Shown here: piece by piece, positions 45,791 to 61,085 of the stretch
Position numbering within the stretch: the first letter of the stretch is position 1
Layout of the letters: the number at the start of each line of letters is the position of its first letter
Source of the DNA: Echinococcus granulosus
Taxonomy: Eukaryota > Platyhelminthes > Cestoda > Cyclophyllidea > Taeniidae
Assembly: GCF_000524195.1 (NCBI RefSeq)
Contig: NW_020170387.1
Coordinates: 1,209,987 to 1,273,986 of the forward strand
Direction of reading: 5' to 3'
DNA length: 64,000 nucleotides
Program-made: the position numbers and the translations under genes
Notes under the pieces: model-generated
What the model was told of the DNA's origin: nothing
Seen by the model: only the letters and a program-made list of their open reading frames with translations
Databases searched by the model: none

Positions 45791-48700
45791 TGGCTTATTG
45801 GCTCTTTCTGATTTAGAACTGGATTATTGACGAATTTGAAAGAAAGCATTTGGTAAGCTTACACCGAAATGAACAATTTTTGAAGCGGCTACGGTTTCCA
45901 TTTGGTGAACGTTGTGAGTCAGGCGTGACGAGATAGTAAAAAGTATCTTAAGTATGCTATGGGATGGCTTTTACTCGACACATGGTACGGAAGAAAGTGG
46001 CCCAACTACATGTAGCAGTATGACTATGAGTCCGCTTGCAAATACTTTACGAGGGTATCGCTGATTCTTTCTTGAAATGTATCATTTTATTCTTAATAAC
46101 TAGGTAGAGTTACTGCTCCGAATAGTGCTCACTCGCTGTTCCAATCTTTCATGTCACAGGTGCCACGGGGGTGCCAAAAATAGCACATCTTGCCTGTCAA
46201 CTTTACTCAAAGAAAAACGCACTTCTTCAGACTGGTCGATGTAAAGCTGCACCATTAGAAAAGCAAATGTCTAGGACCATGCTGTGCTATGAATGAGCTC
46301 CTCTCTTTACTGAGTTGATAAAGTAGGGGTTTTGTGTCTTTGAAGGAAAGATTTCTCGATATCAGTCGATAGTCAAAATACACTTTACACAACAGTTAAA
46401 AATTGATTAAAACTTTTATTCGGAAAAATTTGGTGGTTTTATACATTCTTGGTAAGAATAGTTCTGATTATTTATGCTCAAATCTCAGTGAGGTACGCAG
46501 CTCAGCACCCCGCAAAAAAGTTTAAATGTGCATATTTGTTTTTCTAATTCGAATTTCACTTCAAGCGTAATACCTAGGCCATTTTTCATACCAATTTGGC
46601 TCCATTCCCACTCCGAAATATGGATAAGGTGCTATTTCTTCAAAATGTTCCTAACGCATGGTAGTTTTTAATTAGCTTAAGCATAGCAATCTAGGCATAA
46701 ATGTTCCCAACTTTTCATTGTCTGATGTAGTATTTCGTAAATACTATGTACAATGTATTGGAAAAGTTAAATCTCCTAAAATGTTCATTTGAAGACGTTA
46801 CTAGCTCTTCATAGCATATCTGTTGTTGCAAATATCACAAATCATCTAGTTTCCAGGACAGCTTTTGATCATGCATTGCATTCGATTATATAATAACTGC
46901 CGTACTTGGGTCACTCACTTATTATAAGGAAAAGTGTTTTGCTTAAAAGACCGCAATTAAGATATCACAAACGTAAATACACACTTTTCTGTCATTTGCC
47001 AGTTTGCAGAATCCGATGTCATCATTCATTCCTCTGTGTGTGTACAGCACGATATTCCTAAGAACTTTTATTCTGCCTTCACAAAAAGAAAAATTGCTAT
47101 TCCAGAAGGAACTCATTTGGCATTTTAAGTTTCCCCCGCAGGAAAAATTCCCCCGTGTAAGAAAAGAAAAAAAAACAATATCTCACTTTCGAGTACGAAT
47201 GCGGTCGAATTTATTGACGGCGTGTGTAAAATGGATCTATTGATGATGCTCACGTGAATATATGGGCCAACTACATTGTAGACCACGGAGGTTGGAATAT
47301 TCTTCTGTGGTTGAGAAGACCCTTACGTGTGACGAGGAGATGGCGAAGCTTAGAAGTACTCCCAGCCTTTCAGCAGACACCTGCACGCGATTAGTTTGCG
47401 TGTGGCTACGAATTGGGAAGGTATCGTCGAATAATGCGATTGGCACACATGGTCCTTTAAATGCCTTTTATGGCAGTGGAAATCACTAACGGGAATAAAG
47501 AGCTCATTATCACTAAAGTATGGTGGCGGCTCTCTTTGTATTTTTCTTTTCGCGTGAATGGATGGATAACTAATTCGGTTTTATTGCAGCCGGGTAGTGC
47601 ATTTCATCTTTTAGAATCAGTTGCACAAATTATTCTTGATTTAAATGCTAGAAGTAGTTCGTAATACTTTAAAAAGACTGAAAGACCACAAGCAATAATG
47701 ACTTTCAACAAAATTTGTGTTTCGAACTCGTAATGTTTCAAAGAAAAGCTTTTGCCTCTGTTACCGCAAATTTCACTTTTGTGAAATCAAATCTTGAAAG
47801 GCTTTAACACAGCAAATCAAAAGCTTTAAATCACAAGGTACTTTTAGTGAGGAATGTGAGCAGTTAATCAACAGAGATTTTTTAAGCAAATTCAAAACGT
47901 ATGCATTTTGGATTCGAGATTTCCATCAAACATGGTTCTCGAATGAATTTCGCGATGGTGTATGTTAAACAATACGAAATATTTATTGATGTTTGTTACA
48001 CAACCCAAATCCGTGCTTCCTACACTGTTTTTCTTTGAACACCATTTTAGTGCGGACGGCATGGCCACTTCTTTTTGGTGTGAAAAGGCTGCGAATTCAA
48101 TTCCGCTTCAGCACTGCTCATCAAAGTTATCCTAACAAAAGTAGTTGCTTAGACCTCTCATGTTTGGGAATAAACTGCCCTAAGCATTTGCCAAGTTGTA
48201 ACATGCAGTGCGTAATAGGCTGAACGATAAGAGGAGGGGCTTGTTAGGTAAACGCATTGCCGTAAATAATTCCCAACACGTTTGTGTATTCATGAAGAGG
48301 TAACACTAATTGTTACCGCTGCCTTAGCTATTTTTGAAATGGGATTGTCGCTATTAGAATGGTGGTGAAGTTCCTCGCCTGTGGAGTTTCTTCAACGATA
48401 GCAGTGGAGACAAGCAGGATGTTTTATCGTTCTAAAAATAACCGACGAGAAAAGATAAGAAGTGCCATTTTTTCAGCGATAGCTTTGTAGTCGCGATATG
48501 TTGACTTGCTGAGAATTCGAATCACGCAGACGCAATAAAATCTACTAACGTTTATCGTGGAGGCTTGATTTTATCACTACGGTGTCAAATGTCCCTACAG
48601 TATCCCCGAAACTTGAGCACTTGCTTGAAACATTAATTTTATCATCGAATAAACGAAAAAAACTTTTTCTGCTGAATTATTAACAATGCGACTGGTCTAT

Positions 48701-51700
48701 TTCTGGATTTATTTGAGCGGCTGATTGTGTTATTTAGGTAAGGCTGACCTTTAAAGCTTAAATTCCGGTTTTAACCCAAAAAGAAAGGTGCAAAATTAAA
48801 CGTTAATTCAGGAACTCCAGCCCTTAATTACTTATCGTGAGAGCCTCCGAGAAATTACACATTAATCAAATTGTGAGTTTTGCTTTTTTGAATACCACTG
48901 CACATTAAGACAATCCCTAAGCTTATTTTATCATTATTCCGGATTGAGAGTCTCAGGTTTTTTGTCTCTTAGGTGGAGAGTTTTGTTAAGGTTTGTTACT
49001 TGTGTTCTAATAAAATAAATTTACTGAAATTTTATTTTTGGTTATAATGTTCACTTTGTTAAGCGATTTGAAGAACCTTAGACACTAATTTGTTGTAAAA
49101 TAATTAGGAATGAATTATTTTATTTCCCTAAGGTATCCCAGTATCACATCGAGGATTTGAAAACATCTATTCCTTGAAAATCCTTTAACTCTCGATTTTA
49201 GTAAGGGAGCCGCTTTGGGTCTCCGACATTGTAAACTGGCCTCCATGGCATGCTAGTAGTTTCAAGCCGTACTGCACGTAGCATTTACATATTCTACCCG
49301 AGTATTATGCCTTCTCTCGTCTTTAGTGAAGTCTTGGGGCGCTACATTACTATCGTGCAAAAAACAGGCTTTTCAACAAACTAAATCCTAAAGATACCAT
49401 CTTTGTTAGTGTATAGGTTTGTATGTTTCCATTCAAAATGAATTCAGCACAGCAAGATAAAATACAGGATGTTGGTTACTAAATATGTTTTAAACATCTA
49501 ACCAGCCATCAGAAGCCCTAACTTTTGTTTCTTTAACTAGTATTGAGACACATTTAGATAAATTTGGCGAACTAATTTACACCGATTTAGGAGATCACGA
49601 ACGATATTTTTAGATGCTGATTTAGAAGACAAATTTTGCCCAGGAAGATATTGAATACGTTAATTGTCGAGAGGAGGTAATTTAAAACAGAAATCAAATC
49701 CAAGATCACCACTTCTTGAAATCTGTCATTTGGAATCTGACTTATACTTTTTTCCTAAATGAGCACAAAGTCGTCAAGGAAAGTGATAAAAAGTAGACGT
49801 AGAATTAGTCTAAAATAGACATAGCAACACAACGTGCATCGTTGTTAGTGAAAGTATTTAGCGATTGAATGGCATGTTTAACTGTGTGTTTAACTAGGCT
49901 AGCACTTCGGCCCCTGCAGGTTGTACTTCCATTCTGCGGTATGGCCTTCAGGGCATATAAATATCCCCACAGCTCTCATGTACGACAGCAATATATTTTC
50001 TACCGTACCGCTTTGGCTTATTACAACTTCGGGTAAGGCTCACGAAGCTACAATTAAACTACAAATGTACTTCAAGGAGTAATACATTCAGGCTGCAAAT
50101 CACTTTACCTTATTACCCTCATAAGCAAAAGTATGCCAGAGTGAGTGTCATAGAGCATTTGTTTGATCGTTTATTTTAACTTGCGGATAACCAAGAAATC
50201 ATGGTCATTTCTAGCTTGTGTTTCAGCCGAGGCAATATTAGTGCTACTGAACACTAGTTGTTTGTAAACGACAGACATGCTAACGTTTAAAAATAAAGAT
50301 TCTTGTAGTCTGACTTCCCATTGTTTACGTTTAGGGATGTTTGAGTTAGCGTAAAAACGTACTTGTTACATCTATGTATTTCCCTTCAAGAGGTAGCAAA
50401 GGTCAATCATAATCGGTAGTGCCACCGGTGTTTTGTCTTCTTTGCATTTCAGGCCTAACATTCAGATACAACTTAGGGGTCATTACTATGAGCACTTTGG
50501 GTCAATCTTGTGATGTACTGTTGGATGAAAACCCACAATGACAAGGGTACGATAAGAGTCGTATTACACTAATATATGAGTAATTTGAGACAAAGTAATA
50601 TAAGAAATCCTGCACTCATTAGCTTCTATAAATGGACAATGTTTACTGTTTTCATCGGCTGATTAATGCTAATACAGTCTTTAGTGTCGACATTTGACAA
50701 CGAACAAATGATAGCTTTAAAGGGTAATTTTGTGTTTGTCTCATCTCAAAGCAGCAGATGGTGTGAATCTAGTAAGAACTGCAGCGCCTCTTTTAAGGGC
50801 AGAGTAATTTTCTGGAACCTGTGTAATCAGTGTTCCCTGAAAAAGTGGATGAAGAGTACTTGCAAAACTAAATAATTTTCAGTGACCATCGAAATCAATT
50901 CAGTAAATTTCAGGTTTATGTTATGGTTGACAAATTGTAACGAATTCAATACAGCTTTCACATTTTTCATTTTCTCTGAATAAATCATTGCACGAAACAT
51001 ATTAGTCTATCAACACAGAGTTCTTGAGTGACTACCCTTGGAAGATATGGGTAAAGTCGCAGAAAGAATGGTTGACCTATGCTGATCCTGGTAATAAATC
51101 GCTAGTAATTTAGGGTCACTCGAAAATCATGGCTCGGAGATGGTGATTAGCAACCTTATGTTTATTTAATCATTCGTTATGTCACATTTTAAACTTAGGA
51201 AACAATGAGATGAGAGGGATCTTTTTTCCAACTAGGACAACTCAAAATACAATCACTGATTCAAGTCGAGGACTGTTTCGAAATGCAGAACGTAACCCTT
51301 GATCTGTTTCCAAACTAGTGTGCTTGGAAAGTAATTCATTATAGCCTCAATGCACCCTTTTCATTGTAGGAAAACAGAAAATCTTCAAAGCCACTTCAAC
51401 AAATTTGATGGATAATTAATCACAATGAACAAGTTTTAGAAAATTGGAATTGTAGGAGCGAAACAATTAAGTGATTGAAACGATACTATAAAAGTAGCTA
51501 GGTAGATGAGTGGCATATTTACAGAAATCCCCACGAAAGTCCCAAATGCTGCAAAATGATTTTTTTCTACCAAAGGTTTTTTTTGGATTAACGTTGGAGG
51601 CGTAGCTTACAATGTTCAAAAAGATCTCAGAAACTGCTGCTGCCAATGGTTGAAGCAAAATTCAACTGCACCAGGAACAGGAGTTGTAAAAATAGGGATA

Positions 51701-54700
51701 ACTTTCTGAAATTCACGAAAATGGAATTTCACCTTTTAACTCCGCCCTCTGTAGCTAGTCAATTAAAAAGTAGTTCTGAGGTAATCTGCCGGTTCGACCC
51801 ATAAGTCGAATTTCTAGACGTAGCGAGCGTTATGTGAAGTGCCGGTGACTAAATTAGTCTACGGGTTTACTATTTTTGAAACAGAATTTAATGTCAATTT
51901 ATCGCTGCAGTCGGTTTAGTCTTCGAGACCAGGGGCCATTACTGTAAGGAAAATCGTTGCCTAAAAACATTTAGAAATAACTGTAATTCGGAAATATAAA
52001 TGGTTGGAAATAGACACAACTTTATCTTCATCGTAAATGAATTCGAAACATGCCACTAAGTACTATTTATCCCTCTGTTAAGATCCTAAAAATAAACTAC
52101 CGCAAATTTTTGCACCCATAATATGGAATTTATGCACTTTTTGGCACAGTAAACCCAAAACTGCCTTGCTTTTACCTTTGAGAGTCTTCAACTGACTGGG
52201 ATCAATGCCAATTCCAATTTAAAGTGGACCATGATGCGAGTTTCGGCATCGGATTGAAAGCCTAAATCTTTTAATGAAAGATTATTAAGCTACCCCACAA
52301 GGAGGCTATATTTATGGGTCATAATTAAGCTTGGAAACTCAGCAGCTTTGCGTTTTTAATGCAAAACTTTAACCTTCTTCCTCAATTGAAATATTTTCAA
52401 AATGTGTTTGTTTCGATTATCATAAAACCGGAACCAGGTAGAGGCAGTTGGAAAGGGATAACTTTTTCGATTTGGTATGGGAAAACCCGACGAAAATGTC
52501 AATCTCAAATGGAGAAATGACACTAATGCTTGAGTTAAAAACTAGATTTATTAGTTTGCTCTAAAAATTCAAATTATTGGTTGCAGACATGTTTTAAGGG
52601 CTCTGTATCACGGAGAGTGATCAAAACTGAGGAAAATTAGCAATACTTTAGTGTGATATTATGACACGCTATCAGTATGCCTCAATGCCGGTGAAATTAT
52701 GACTAAGATTGATGGAGTACTGACTTACTTTTCGATGTAGATCTCGTCACCAATAGTCACGATGATAACCTCAGACGCTATAGAACCACCTCAAAAATTT
52801 CCAATTAAGTTTGGCAAAGTCACCTGTTACCTTTGATGTGAATAGGCACAATTAATTACTATTCTGAGGTGTTACGGGTGTAGCTTAGAGGGGAGGCAAA
52901 GATTTACCAGTTGGTGAAAAGGCTTTGTACATTTTCGAAGAACGAATGTGGTCAGGTTAAATGCCACATATCTACAAGCTTTAAAGTGCGCATGCCTTAT
53001 TTTGACATAAAAGGTGAATAGATTTTATCATTTGAATTGGAATTTGTAATCAATGGCTAAATGCTGACCGGTAATAAGGTTTAGTACATGCCTTATTAAT
53101 GGTTGGGAAGTATTCAGTGGTGAAGTCCACATTCTAAATAATTCTTTTTCATGTAAGGATTTACCTAATAAGCTCTGGTCCTGAATACAAAGCAGTATTG
53201 CCGGAAGCTTTTACTTGAACCCGTATTCTAAATACAGCGTCAGTTGAAGCTTTCAAATGTTCAAATGGAAGTTTGGCTTTATTTGAAGCAGACCTAATGA
53301 ATACGAAGCAATTTTAGGACTAAACGGTTTAATTTAATTTAATATTCCTGAAGTAGATAATTACTTCAAAATCTAGCTTTATTTCAATGTGCGAATTTCC
53401 TTGCTTACAAATTTAGTACGTTAAGTTGTGCTCACGGTGTCATAGGGAAGGGAAATCGTATATGCATCCACACATCTTTTGCCCTTCTTCCGCATATCAG
53501 AACAGTGTGCGAGAATCTCCACTTTCGGTCAAAACAAAAAATGTAGTCATGCATAGCGAATTGTCTCTCAAGGCGGCTATTATGTAGTGGGATCGTAACA
53601 ATCTAGGATGTGCTCTTTTTAGAGTTAGAACAGTAGATCAATAGTAGGCTAGTGAATGTGTTAGGGTTAGCATGTAGGTACATAGTACACGGTGAGTTAC
53701 AAGGCTTTGAAAGTCGAAATCATTTCGTTTTAGTACAGTTGAAGATTCTCTACATAATGTGTCGATATGCAAAATTATTGATCCCTAATAATGGAGTGGT
53801 GAAAATTTTTAGAAAAGTGGCATAAACTATTTGCTGCATGTTCGGGAAATCAGCGAAGTACTGGTTTAACTGAGTTGAATACACTGCTAATGTAATACCA
53901 AAATGAAGCAGAGTTGCGCATTCCCATTGTCTCTGAAAATGAGGGAACGCGAAGTGTTCCGATAATTTCCAATACTGCTTAGTCATGTTTGAGAATTCTT
54001 GCTTATTTTGTTTGTGCAAAATGAAGCTCTGTAGGGTAAAGCAATGACCGGCACGGTTAAGCAAATGAAGACCTATATGGCAACCGCAACTGAAAGCAGA
54101 AAATACTATTTACAATGGGATACCCACGCTCTATCTGAACTTTTCACTGCCCCCGCTAAGGAGAACCTTGAGATTTTCCAGGATCTTTGACACTAGGTAC
54201 TTTCCCGGGAATAAAATAAGGTAGTCACTTTACGTTTTTATCTAATCTGCATGATCTAGCTTTTTCTACTCTCACTTCATTAATATCAAGTACTTAGAGA
54301 GCAATTTTAGTTTACAGATAGATAGCCATAATAGCAACATAGCTAAAAGTTAAACTTAAAGTTTTGCAAAAGGTGTCTCTATCTTTCTTGAGGTCTCTTT
54401 ATGGAATAACTTAAGAAGCGAATCGAATGGTTAATGGAGGTCGTATAATATCTGCGAGGATTTCCGACTTATGGCCATATTGTCTGACGAGTTTATGCCA
54501 AAACAAATGCCGCCAATTACTGTTCCTCTCAGGCTGTACCAGTATGTCTAATCCAATTCGCTGCTATAATACGAAACTCTTGCTTTTTACTTGCGATCCA
54601 ATTGCTCCATTCCTAAGAAACGTTTCTGTTCCTTATTAGTAATTTTCTTGGACTCCCAGGAGCGATGTATCATGTATGCTAGCTCCATAACACTTTCGCA

Positions 54701-56439
54701 CGAATCTTCCAAGCAAAAGACCCTATTAATGATCCGCCCCGCTTCTTAGACCAGTTGTTTGTGCTTCATTTTTATTTAAGTTTCGTCTTGTCTTTTTAGA
54801 ATTTTTTTACCTTTGCACAGCCAAAAGTGTCGCATGGTTTTAATGCCACTGGTAATAAAGCCATCCACCATAAGCATGGTTTAAAATTACTACACCAATT
54901 CCAGAGGTGGCTCAGGGTTAGTGTGTTCTGATCTGCTTTGACATTTCGAGGCAAATATGAGCGAGAATGGCGTTTACGTCAAAATTAAATGTGCGCAGTT
55001 GTTAAGTGTCTTTTAATGATCCAGAGAAAAATAGCTTTCCAACACTCCTACAGGGATAAATAGGAATGGGTCCATTCCACATTTTTAAAATAAGTGAAGA
55101 ATTTCTCCCTTTTACTAATTGCCTAGCTATTTTTCAATCATATCAATGCTTAAAGAGTTTCGAGACTATAACAATGCATTAAACGTGGGATGTGGCCATT
55201 CTACTGCATTGGAGAAATTTTAATCTAGACGAGTGGAAAATTAGGTTTATTTATACATATGGCAGCAAAATCTATTACCAATCTAAAATGTTGCTGAATA
55301 CGTACTTTCAATCCTATCACTCAGTGGCAGAAATCAAATTAAACCCTACTTAGGCGTATTTCTACCACATGGAACGAGGTCATGGCATAAAACTGTGTTT
55401 ACGAGTCTAGTCTCACATTTGACACAGCATACAGTACACCATACCCTAATTGTTAGTTGCCTCATAAAGAGGAAATCGTTCCATGAGAAGCCGGCGGAAG
55501 ATGTGAATTGTATAATGTGTGTTCAGAAATGCGATCTTCAAATGAGCTCTTGCAAAGTCTGTAAACCTTTGAATTCGATTTGTGTGTTTAGAGATGCTCA
55601 CTGCTAAAGTTTAAACTTACCGCATACACATTCATCTGTTGGTAAGTTAAATGCATACATTTAAATCGGGATTTTAAGTAGCTTAGAAAGATCAGAAGTA
55701 CAAATTTAACAGCAATATTAAAACACTAAAACCTGAGTAAACTTCTATTTGGATCTTGGGTTTGCCTTTTCTATAGGACAAATGTATGCCGTATCCCTAG
55801 AACCGTCAACAGTTGCCGATTGGCCACCCAATATTTTTAATTACTGTTTCCATCGACCTTCGGCCACTAAAAATGAGAGCACTATACGAGCACCCCAGCT
55901 TACAGCATAAAACGTGTGAAAGTAATGAAAAATTTTGCCTATTTTTGAGGAGAAGAGCTGTGAGATGATACCTTTATTTCGCTAAGCGCGAGTTCCGGGG
56001 GCACAGAAGTGGCATTTCATAAAATCCGTTTTGTTAAAAAAAAAAACAAATTTTAATTTCCAGATACACATAAAACAGTCAAATGGGGGAGATTTTTGCA
56101 CTTCTTTTTATGAATTTCGGCTAGTTAAAATAAATTAAAAATCAGTCAAGTGTCAACTGAACTGTCTGAAAAGCAATCACATATTTTGAAGTCGTTTCCT
56201 TTCGACATTCAAAAAATTAATTTCAATTCTATAACATGCTTATTTCAGGAGACATAATAGCAGCGTTAAAATTGTTCAAATTTGGTACACATTGCCTTCG
56301 AAAGGAACCTGTGCCTCAAAAAGTTGGTAGTTAACCTCTTTTTTATTTAAACCAAACGAAAAGCCTCACCGCAAAACCTATATTACGTACAAGAAGTGAG
56401 TCAAGTGGAGGGGAACGAGGCTGGAGTCAAAAAGAGGAA
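45791..56439. other. Gene-poor intergenic DNA
   Basis: More than 10 kb of AT-rich sequence contain only short frames without recognisable domains. A TATAAATA-like stretch lies near 49958, but no gene follows it. No tRNA with a matching acceptor stem and B box was found; a GGTTCGA at about 51790 lacks both. Confidence 0.5.
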
Positions 56440-56760
56440 ATCAGATAATAAACCTCGCAGCTATTGGCACGACGGTCAAACGTGGCGTCCGCTTCGGGTC
56501 ACGCTGTGCTGAGGCTGAACTGTCGTCCTCTCCTGCTTATCGCCCATCGCACCTGACAGGCTTAATTGGCCTGCCTGCAGACTGGAAATGGCGCAGCCTT
56601 TACATGTTTAATTCTGCCACTACTACTACTACTTCTACCACCGATGGATTTCTGCTTCTTTCTCTGCGATGTCACTAAGCGCGAGTATCTCGCCTTTGAA
56701 GTTCCTACAATTTCCTTGATGATCATAAGTAGCGTACTGTTCTGCAGATGCGTCATGTCA
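56440..56760. other. GC-elevated intergenic island with a CTA-type microsatellite
   Basis: GC is raised and CpG-containing words are frequent. A short (CTA)n tract occupies about 56620-56636. The longest frame (+ strand, from 56566) is low-complexity leucine-rich where it crosses the microsatellite. It could be a regulatory element, a non-coding exon or an old repeat. Confidence 0.25.
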
Positions 56761-59700
56761 ATAAGGGTAAATTATGACGTAAGATTTTTACGTATCCATC
56801 GGGGTAAACTTTGCCAGAGCAACTATAGATCATCTGGAACGACTCATTGTTAATGACCCTTTTGATGGCTTCCTAAAATACTGATAAAAGCAACTTGCTG
56901 ATTCACATATTTCTCATTGAAGCATTAAGCAAAAATGGATAGGAGATGAGTTTATTAATTTTCCCCAAATCATGGACAATCTATTGTAATTCTACATCAC
57001 TGTACACCTTACTAATATTTTTTCCAGTAACCTCACACATTTTACCCCATTTTCGGTTGTGGTGAGCTTCACGAAGATACCTAGATTGTCAAGTCATGAT
57101 TAGTAAATGATAAATTATTAGATTGCACACAATAAAATTTAAATGAGGAACTCCCGTTACCTTTTGATCAATACAAATCTGTCGTTCACTGGAGGCCATG
57201 GAATTTTACTGCGTCTGATAAACATACCTCGATTAATTGAGATTTCGGCAAATTATTATTTACTTAAGCAATAACATAAGAGGGTAAGTCGGTCAAACAT
57301 ACGAGGCCTGTGTGGTGCGCTATGTCATGCGGATGCATATTATGAAGTGGTTATGAACAATTGGGAGTGTCTCGAAATATCATCGTAGAGTCGGAAAATT
57401 TACTTGTCTACGCTTTGACAAATAACGTTCACTGTTCCTACAGGTACTCATGTTAAGTACAGTGTGAGGAGTCTGGCTTAACTTGTTTTATTGAACCAAT
57501 AAAATAGAAATTCATGACTTTCGGTGATTTCAATTATTATACTATTGTGCGAGAAAAATTCAAACCAACAAAACCATACAGCATGACAAGATTTGCATTT
57601 GCGACGTCACCATAGCAGTCAAAATTTAACGAGATTTGGGAGAATATAGAGATGATCCTAGTTTAGGAAGACTACGCGGTGGATCAGTACCGAAGATTAC
57701 AAAGTTACTACTTTGCACGTGTGGGTGGGCCTGATAAGTGGTTTTCTTTCAAGGTTTATACGACCCTTTAATTATGTCGCTAGTTTATTTTGCATTCTGA
57801 ACCCTTATTGATGAGGTCAGTGCAATTTGGATATTGCTCCCTTTTTAATCGTCCAGATGGTATGGACGTACTTCGTTAGTGGTCTTCAACTTGTCCTCAT
57901 GAAAACGCAATTCCCAGTGGAGTAATGCAAATACTATTTTATAGCAAAATTTAGTACGAATTAGATGCTTATGGAAAAGAGAAATGCGAAATTTCTAAAA
58001 AATAAATTGGGTAATTCGATCTTACCGGAACCGTGGACGATGGTTGGCAAGATGCACAACTAATTAATACGAAATGACGACTCGCTGAGTTGGGCCCCTT
58101 TTGTGAATGAAAGCTTTGTTCACGGTTACATTAAATCTTTTTATCCGTCAAACACAGAAACTTTAAAATTGTAACAGTGACATTCAGAAATCGCATGAAA
58201 AGTTAATAAGTAGGGTTTTATTGTCTTTCATTGTTAAAATATTCAATGTAGAGCGGCAGTCTACACCACACAAAGGTGTGGTTTATGATGCTTAGATCAT
58301 AAAACTTTGAGTATACAAAATACCTCAACTGGACCAAAAAAGAATTGTGTTTGGGACTTGCAACTACAAGGAGACATTCACGTTATTTATGCTTAAGAAG
58401 ATGAAAGAGCCGACAAATCCATACGCAAAATACGCTTCTTGATATATTTGGCAGTTTTGAAAAACTAAAAGTCCCATCTTAAATGTATTTGAAGTAGATC
58501 ATTGAATGATGGAGTGCCCATAGCATGGAAACAAAAGTAGTTGGTCGTCTTCACTGGATTACTCAGCTTGACTTGATCAATAATCTATGAGGTAAAAGAA
58601 TCACCTTTCACTTCTGCTTACACGATGCGCTTCCTTGATACCGCTAAGGAATCCGGTCCCACCTTATAGTGTGTTGAGTGTAATAGGGATGTTTTGAAGT
58701 AGAAAGAGAAGCAGCACTGGCAACAGCCGCCGGTTGTTTAACGATCAGTCATTGGAGTACCAAGGAAAAAACTTGCATGACTTTACCCGTATGTGTACGT
58801 CTTGCTCGTCGACCTAGGGCCGAACTTTAACAAAGGTCTTTGAGGAAGCATAGACGAATAATGCCGAAAACACGAACTCACTGAAGGCATCGAGTGATTA
58901 CGCCTTTTTGGATTGTTTCGAGTCTAATACTTTAGATTTTTGAGTCCAAAATTTGTGCTACAATAGGCCAGCAGAGGGAGTCGGGTGACAAGTTCGATCG
59001 GTGGAGATAACTTGTTTTGATCAGGTAATATAGTATCTCAGATTCTTTTAGATGGGGCTATTTTCAAAAAATTTTAACGATTTATAATCCTTTAGTTACT
59101 TTGAGCTATCAATATCTCGAGTGTTGCACATATTAACAAGCGATTTACTCATTATTATCAACTCAGGCCAAAAAGGAAGTAAGGCAACGTTATCACTATA
59201 ATGAAATCAATCAATCTTTCTAAAAAAATGCGTTACAAATTTCATTGGGAATTACATGTAATTGTTTGCTTAGTATTATAATCATGACTACCGGATTGTA
59301 CCATTCGGAAACACCCAAAAGCATCCAGTCGAATAATATGTTGAACACTTTGTTTAAAGTGATAACTGCAGTAGATTTTTTTTATTTTTAAAGAAAGCTT
59401 TTATTGCTCAATTTTATAGTGGTGTTGAAAGGAATTTGACAATTTCCCGTACGTCAATGAGGCAATTTAAAGCTAAGTACTAATTACTTAGGAAACTTTA
59501 GTTTCCTTTGATCAGCCTTGATTGGTAGAAAGGAAAGTATATTTTGGTGGGTAACCGCACACATGATTTATGTAATTTAAAACTAAAATAAGTGGGCAGT
59601 GTCCACATTACACCATTAGCCGGAGCGGCATCAAAAATCCTCCAAATGAGTGTTATTAATATACCCCTAAAAGTGCAATACATTAAACATGATTCCATTT

Positions 59701-61085
59701 CACTACATCTTAAACTTTCCGCTAGTTTAAAATACATCTTGCAGCTAGTGTCCTCGAATAGCTTTGCATTCACAGAGCTCACATACATTACTATAGATCA
59801 GGAAGACAAATTGCCTTAATTAGAATAATTATCTTTCGCTTGTATTCAACACATTCACTTCCAGCTCACATGTGTGAAATCCGGAGATCATTGATTGCAC
59901 TAAATCGGATCTCGAACGAATTGGTTGAGTTGAGAACAATCAAATAGAAGCAGGATGTTCGCAGTCTGCGGAAAATTACATTCTTCTAGTTTTTGATTAG
60001 TTGTCAGATTATTAGGAAATTAGTAAGCCATTGGTGACACTATTAAAACTTCTAAGCCGTGGTGGGTTTTTACAGGTGTCAACGATATTTAACATCAAGC
60101 AATACATTCGAGCGACAAATTTTTGGAAGTTTTGGAATCATAGACGAATGATTGAAATTATCTTCCTCTTTCTAGTACGAAATCGTGGGTGATTAATTTT
60201 GCAACGAAATGCTCATTCCCATGTCCCATGAAGGCCATACTGGAAAATTAAAGATGTATAAAACGCAATTAAAAGAAGTCATTAATCAAGAGAGGCATAA
60301 ATAGAAGCATCGTTGTAAGATAAAAAATGCTCTAATTGATTCGGCCAGTCTTGAATAAACAAGATTTTGATTAAGCTAGCTAAAATTACGGTCAAAAACA
60401 GGAAAAATACTGTCGATGGCTCAAAGAGATAAGGCTCACGCAACCTAGATTTTCAATCCAAACGTGGCATATCAGAACACCTCCTGTTTTCGCTCTCATA
60501 GAGCGAGAATTGACAAACTGGAGCACCTCAAGGACCATACAACCAACCAATTTCTAAATAAGACATCTGCCATGTTAAAGCATTGTTCTACTGTTTGGGC
60601 AAGTTTTATTTTTGCCAATGAGATCAAATACAGGATTGACAACTTTTGACCAGCTATTAACTGTGCTACAATGGCTTTTAAAACTTTGCAATTTTGTTTA
60701 AGTTAAATTAAGACTGTGGTGCTAAACGAATGAATTGGAGCAGCATTATTAATGCCAATGCTGGTTAAACGCTTGTGAGCAGTTTGACAGGATTAGTAAA
60801 AAATGACACATGGTTCATAGATATTGGAAACATTAAAGAACTTTATAATAAGGAGTCAAATTGGCCAATATCTGTGGTAAAAATACCCACTTCTTAAGCA
60901 CCTGCTCGGGCAATAAAACACAGGTAAATTAGGTAAAACTTTCTACAATGATTATTTTTAAGGATCCCAAAAGCACTCGCGTAGGTATTTTTTGTAGGTC
61001 ATTAGAAAATAAAGGGGGCAACGGTGACCTATCGGAATCGCAGAACGACAGAATGTCACAGTGGCGAATGGCAGGGTGATTGGCA
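56761..61085. other. AT-rich 3' flank of the GPCR gene
   Basis: No further gene is supported. The part nearest the GPCR presumably holds its 3' UTR. Confidence 0.5.
60605..60610 (-). terminator. Candidate poly(A) signal for the GPCR
   Basis: TTTATT on the + strand reads AATAAA on the gene strand, about 475 nt past the GPCR stop. It is the nearest canonical hexamer I saw in that direction. Confidence 0.3.

Noticed and set aside
51780..51830. tRNA-like GGTTCGA box
   Set aside because: The box does not continue into the B-box consensus, and there is no A box or acceptor stem at the right distance.
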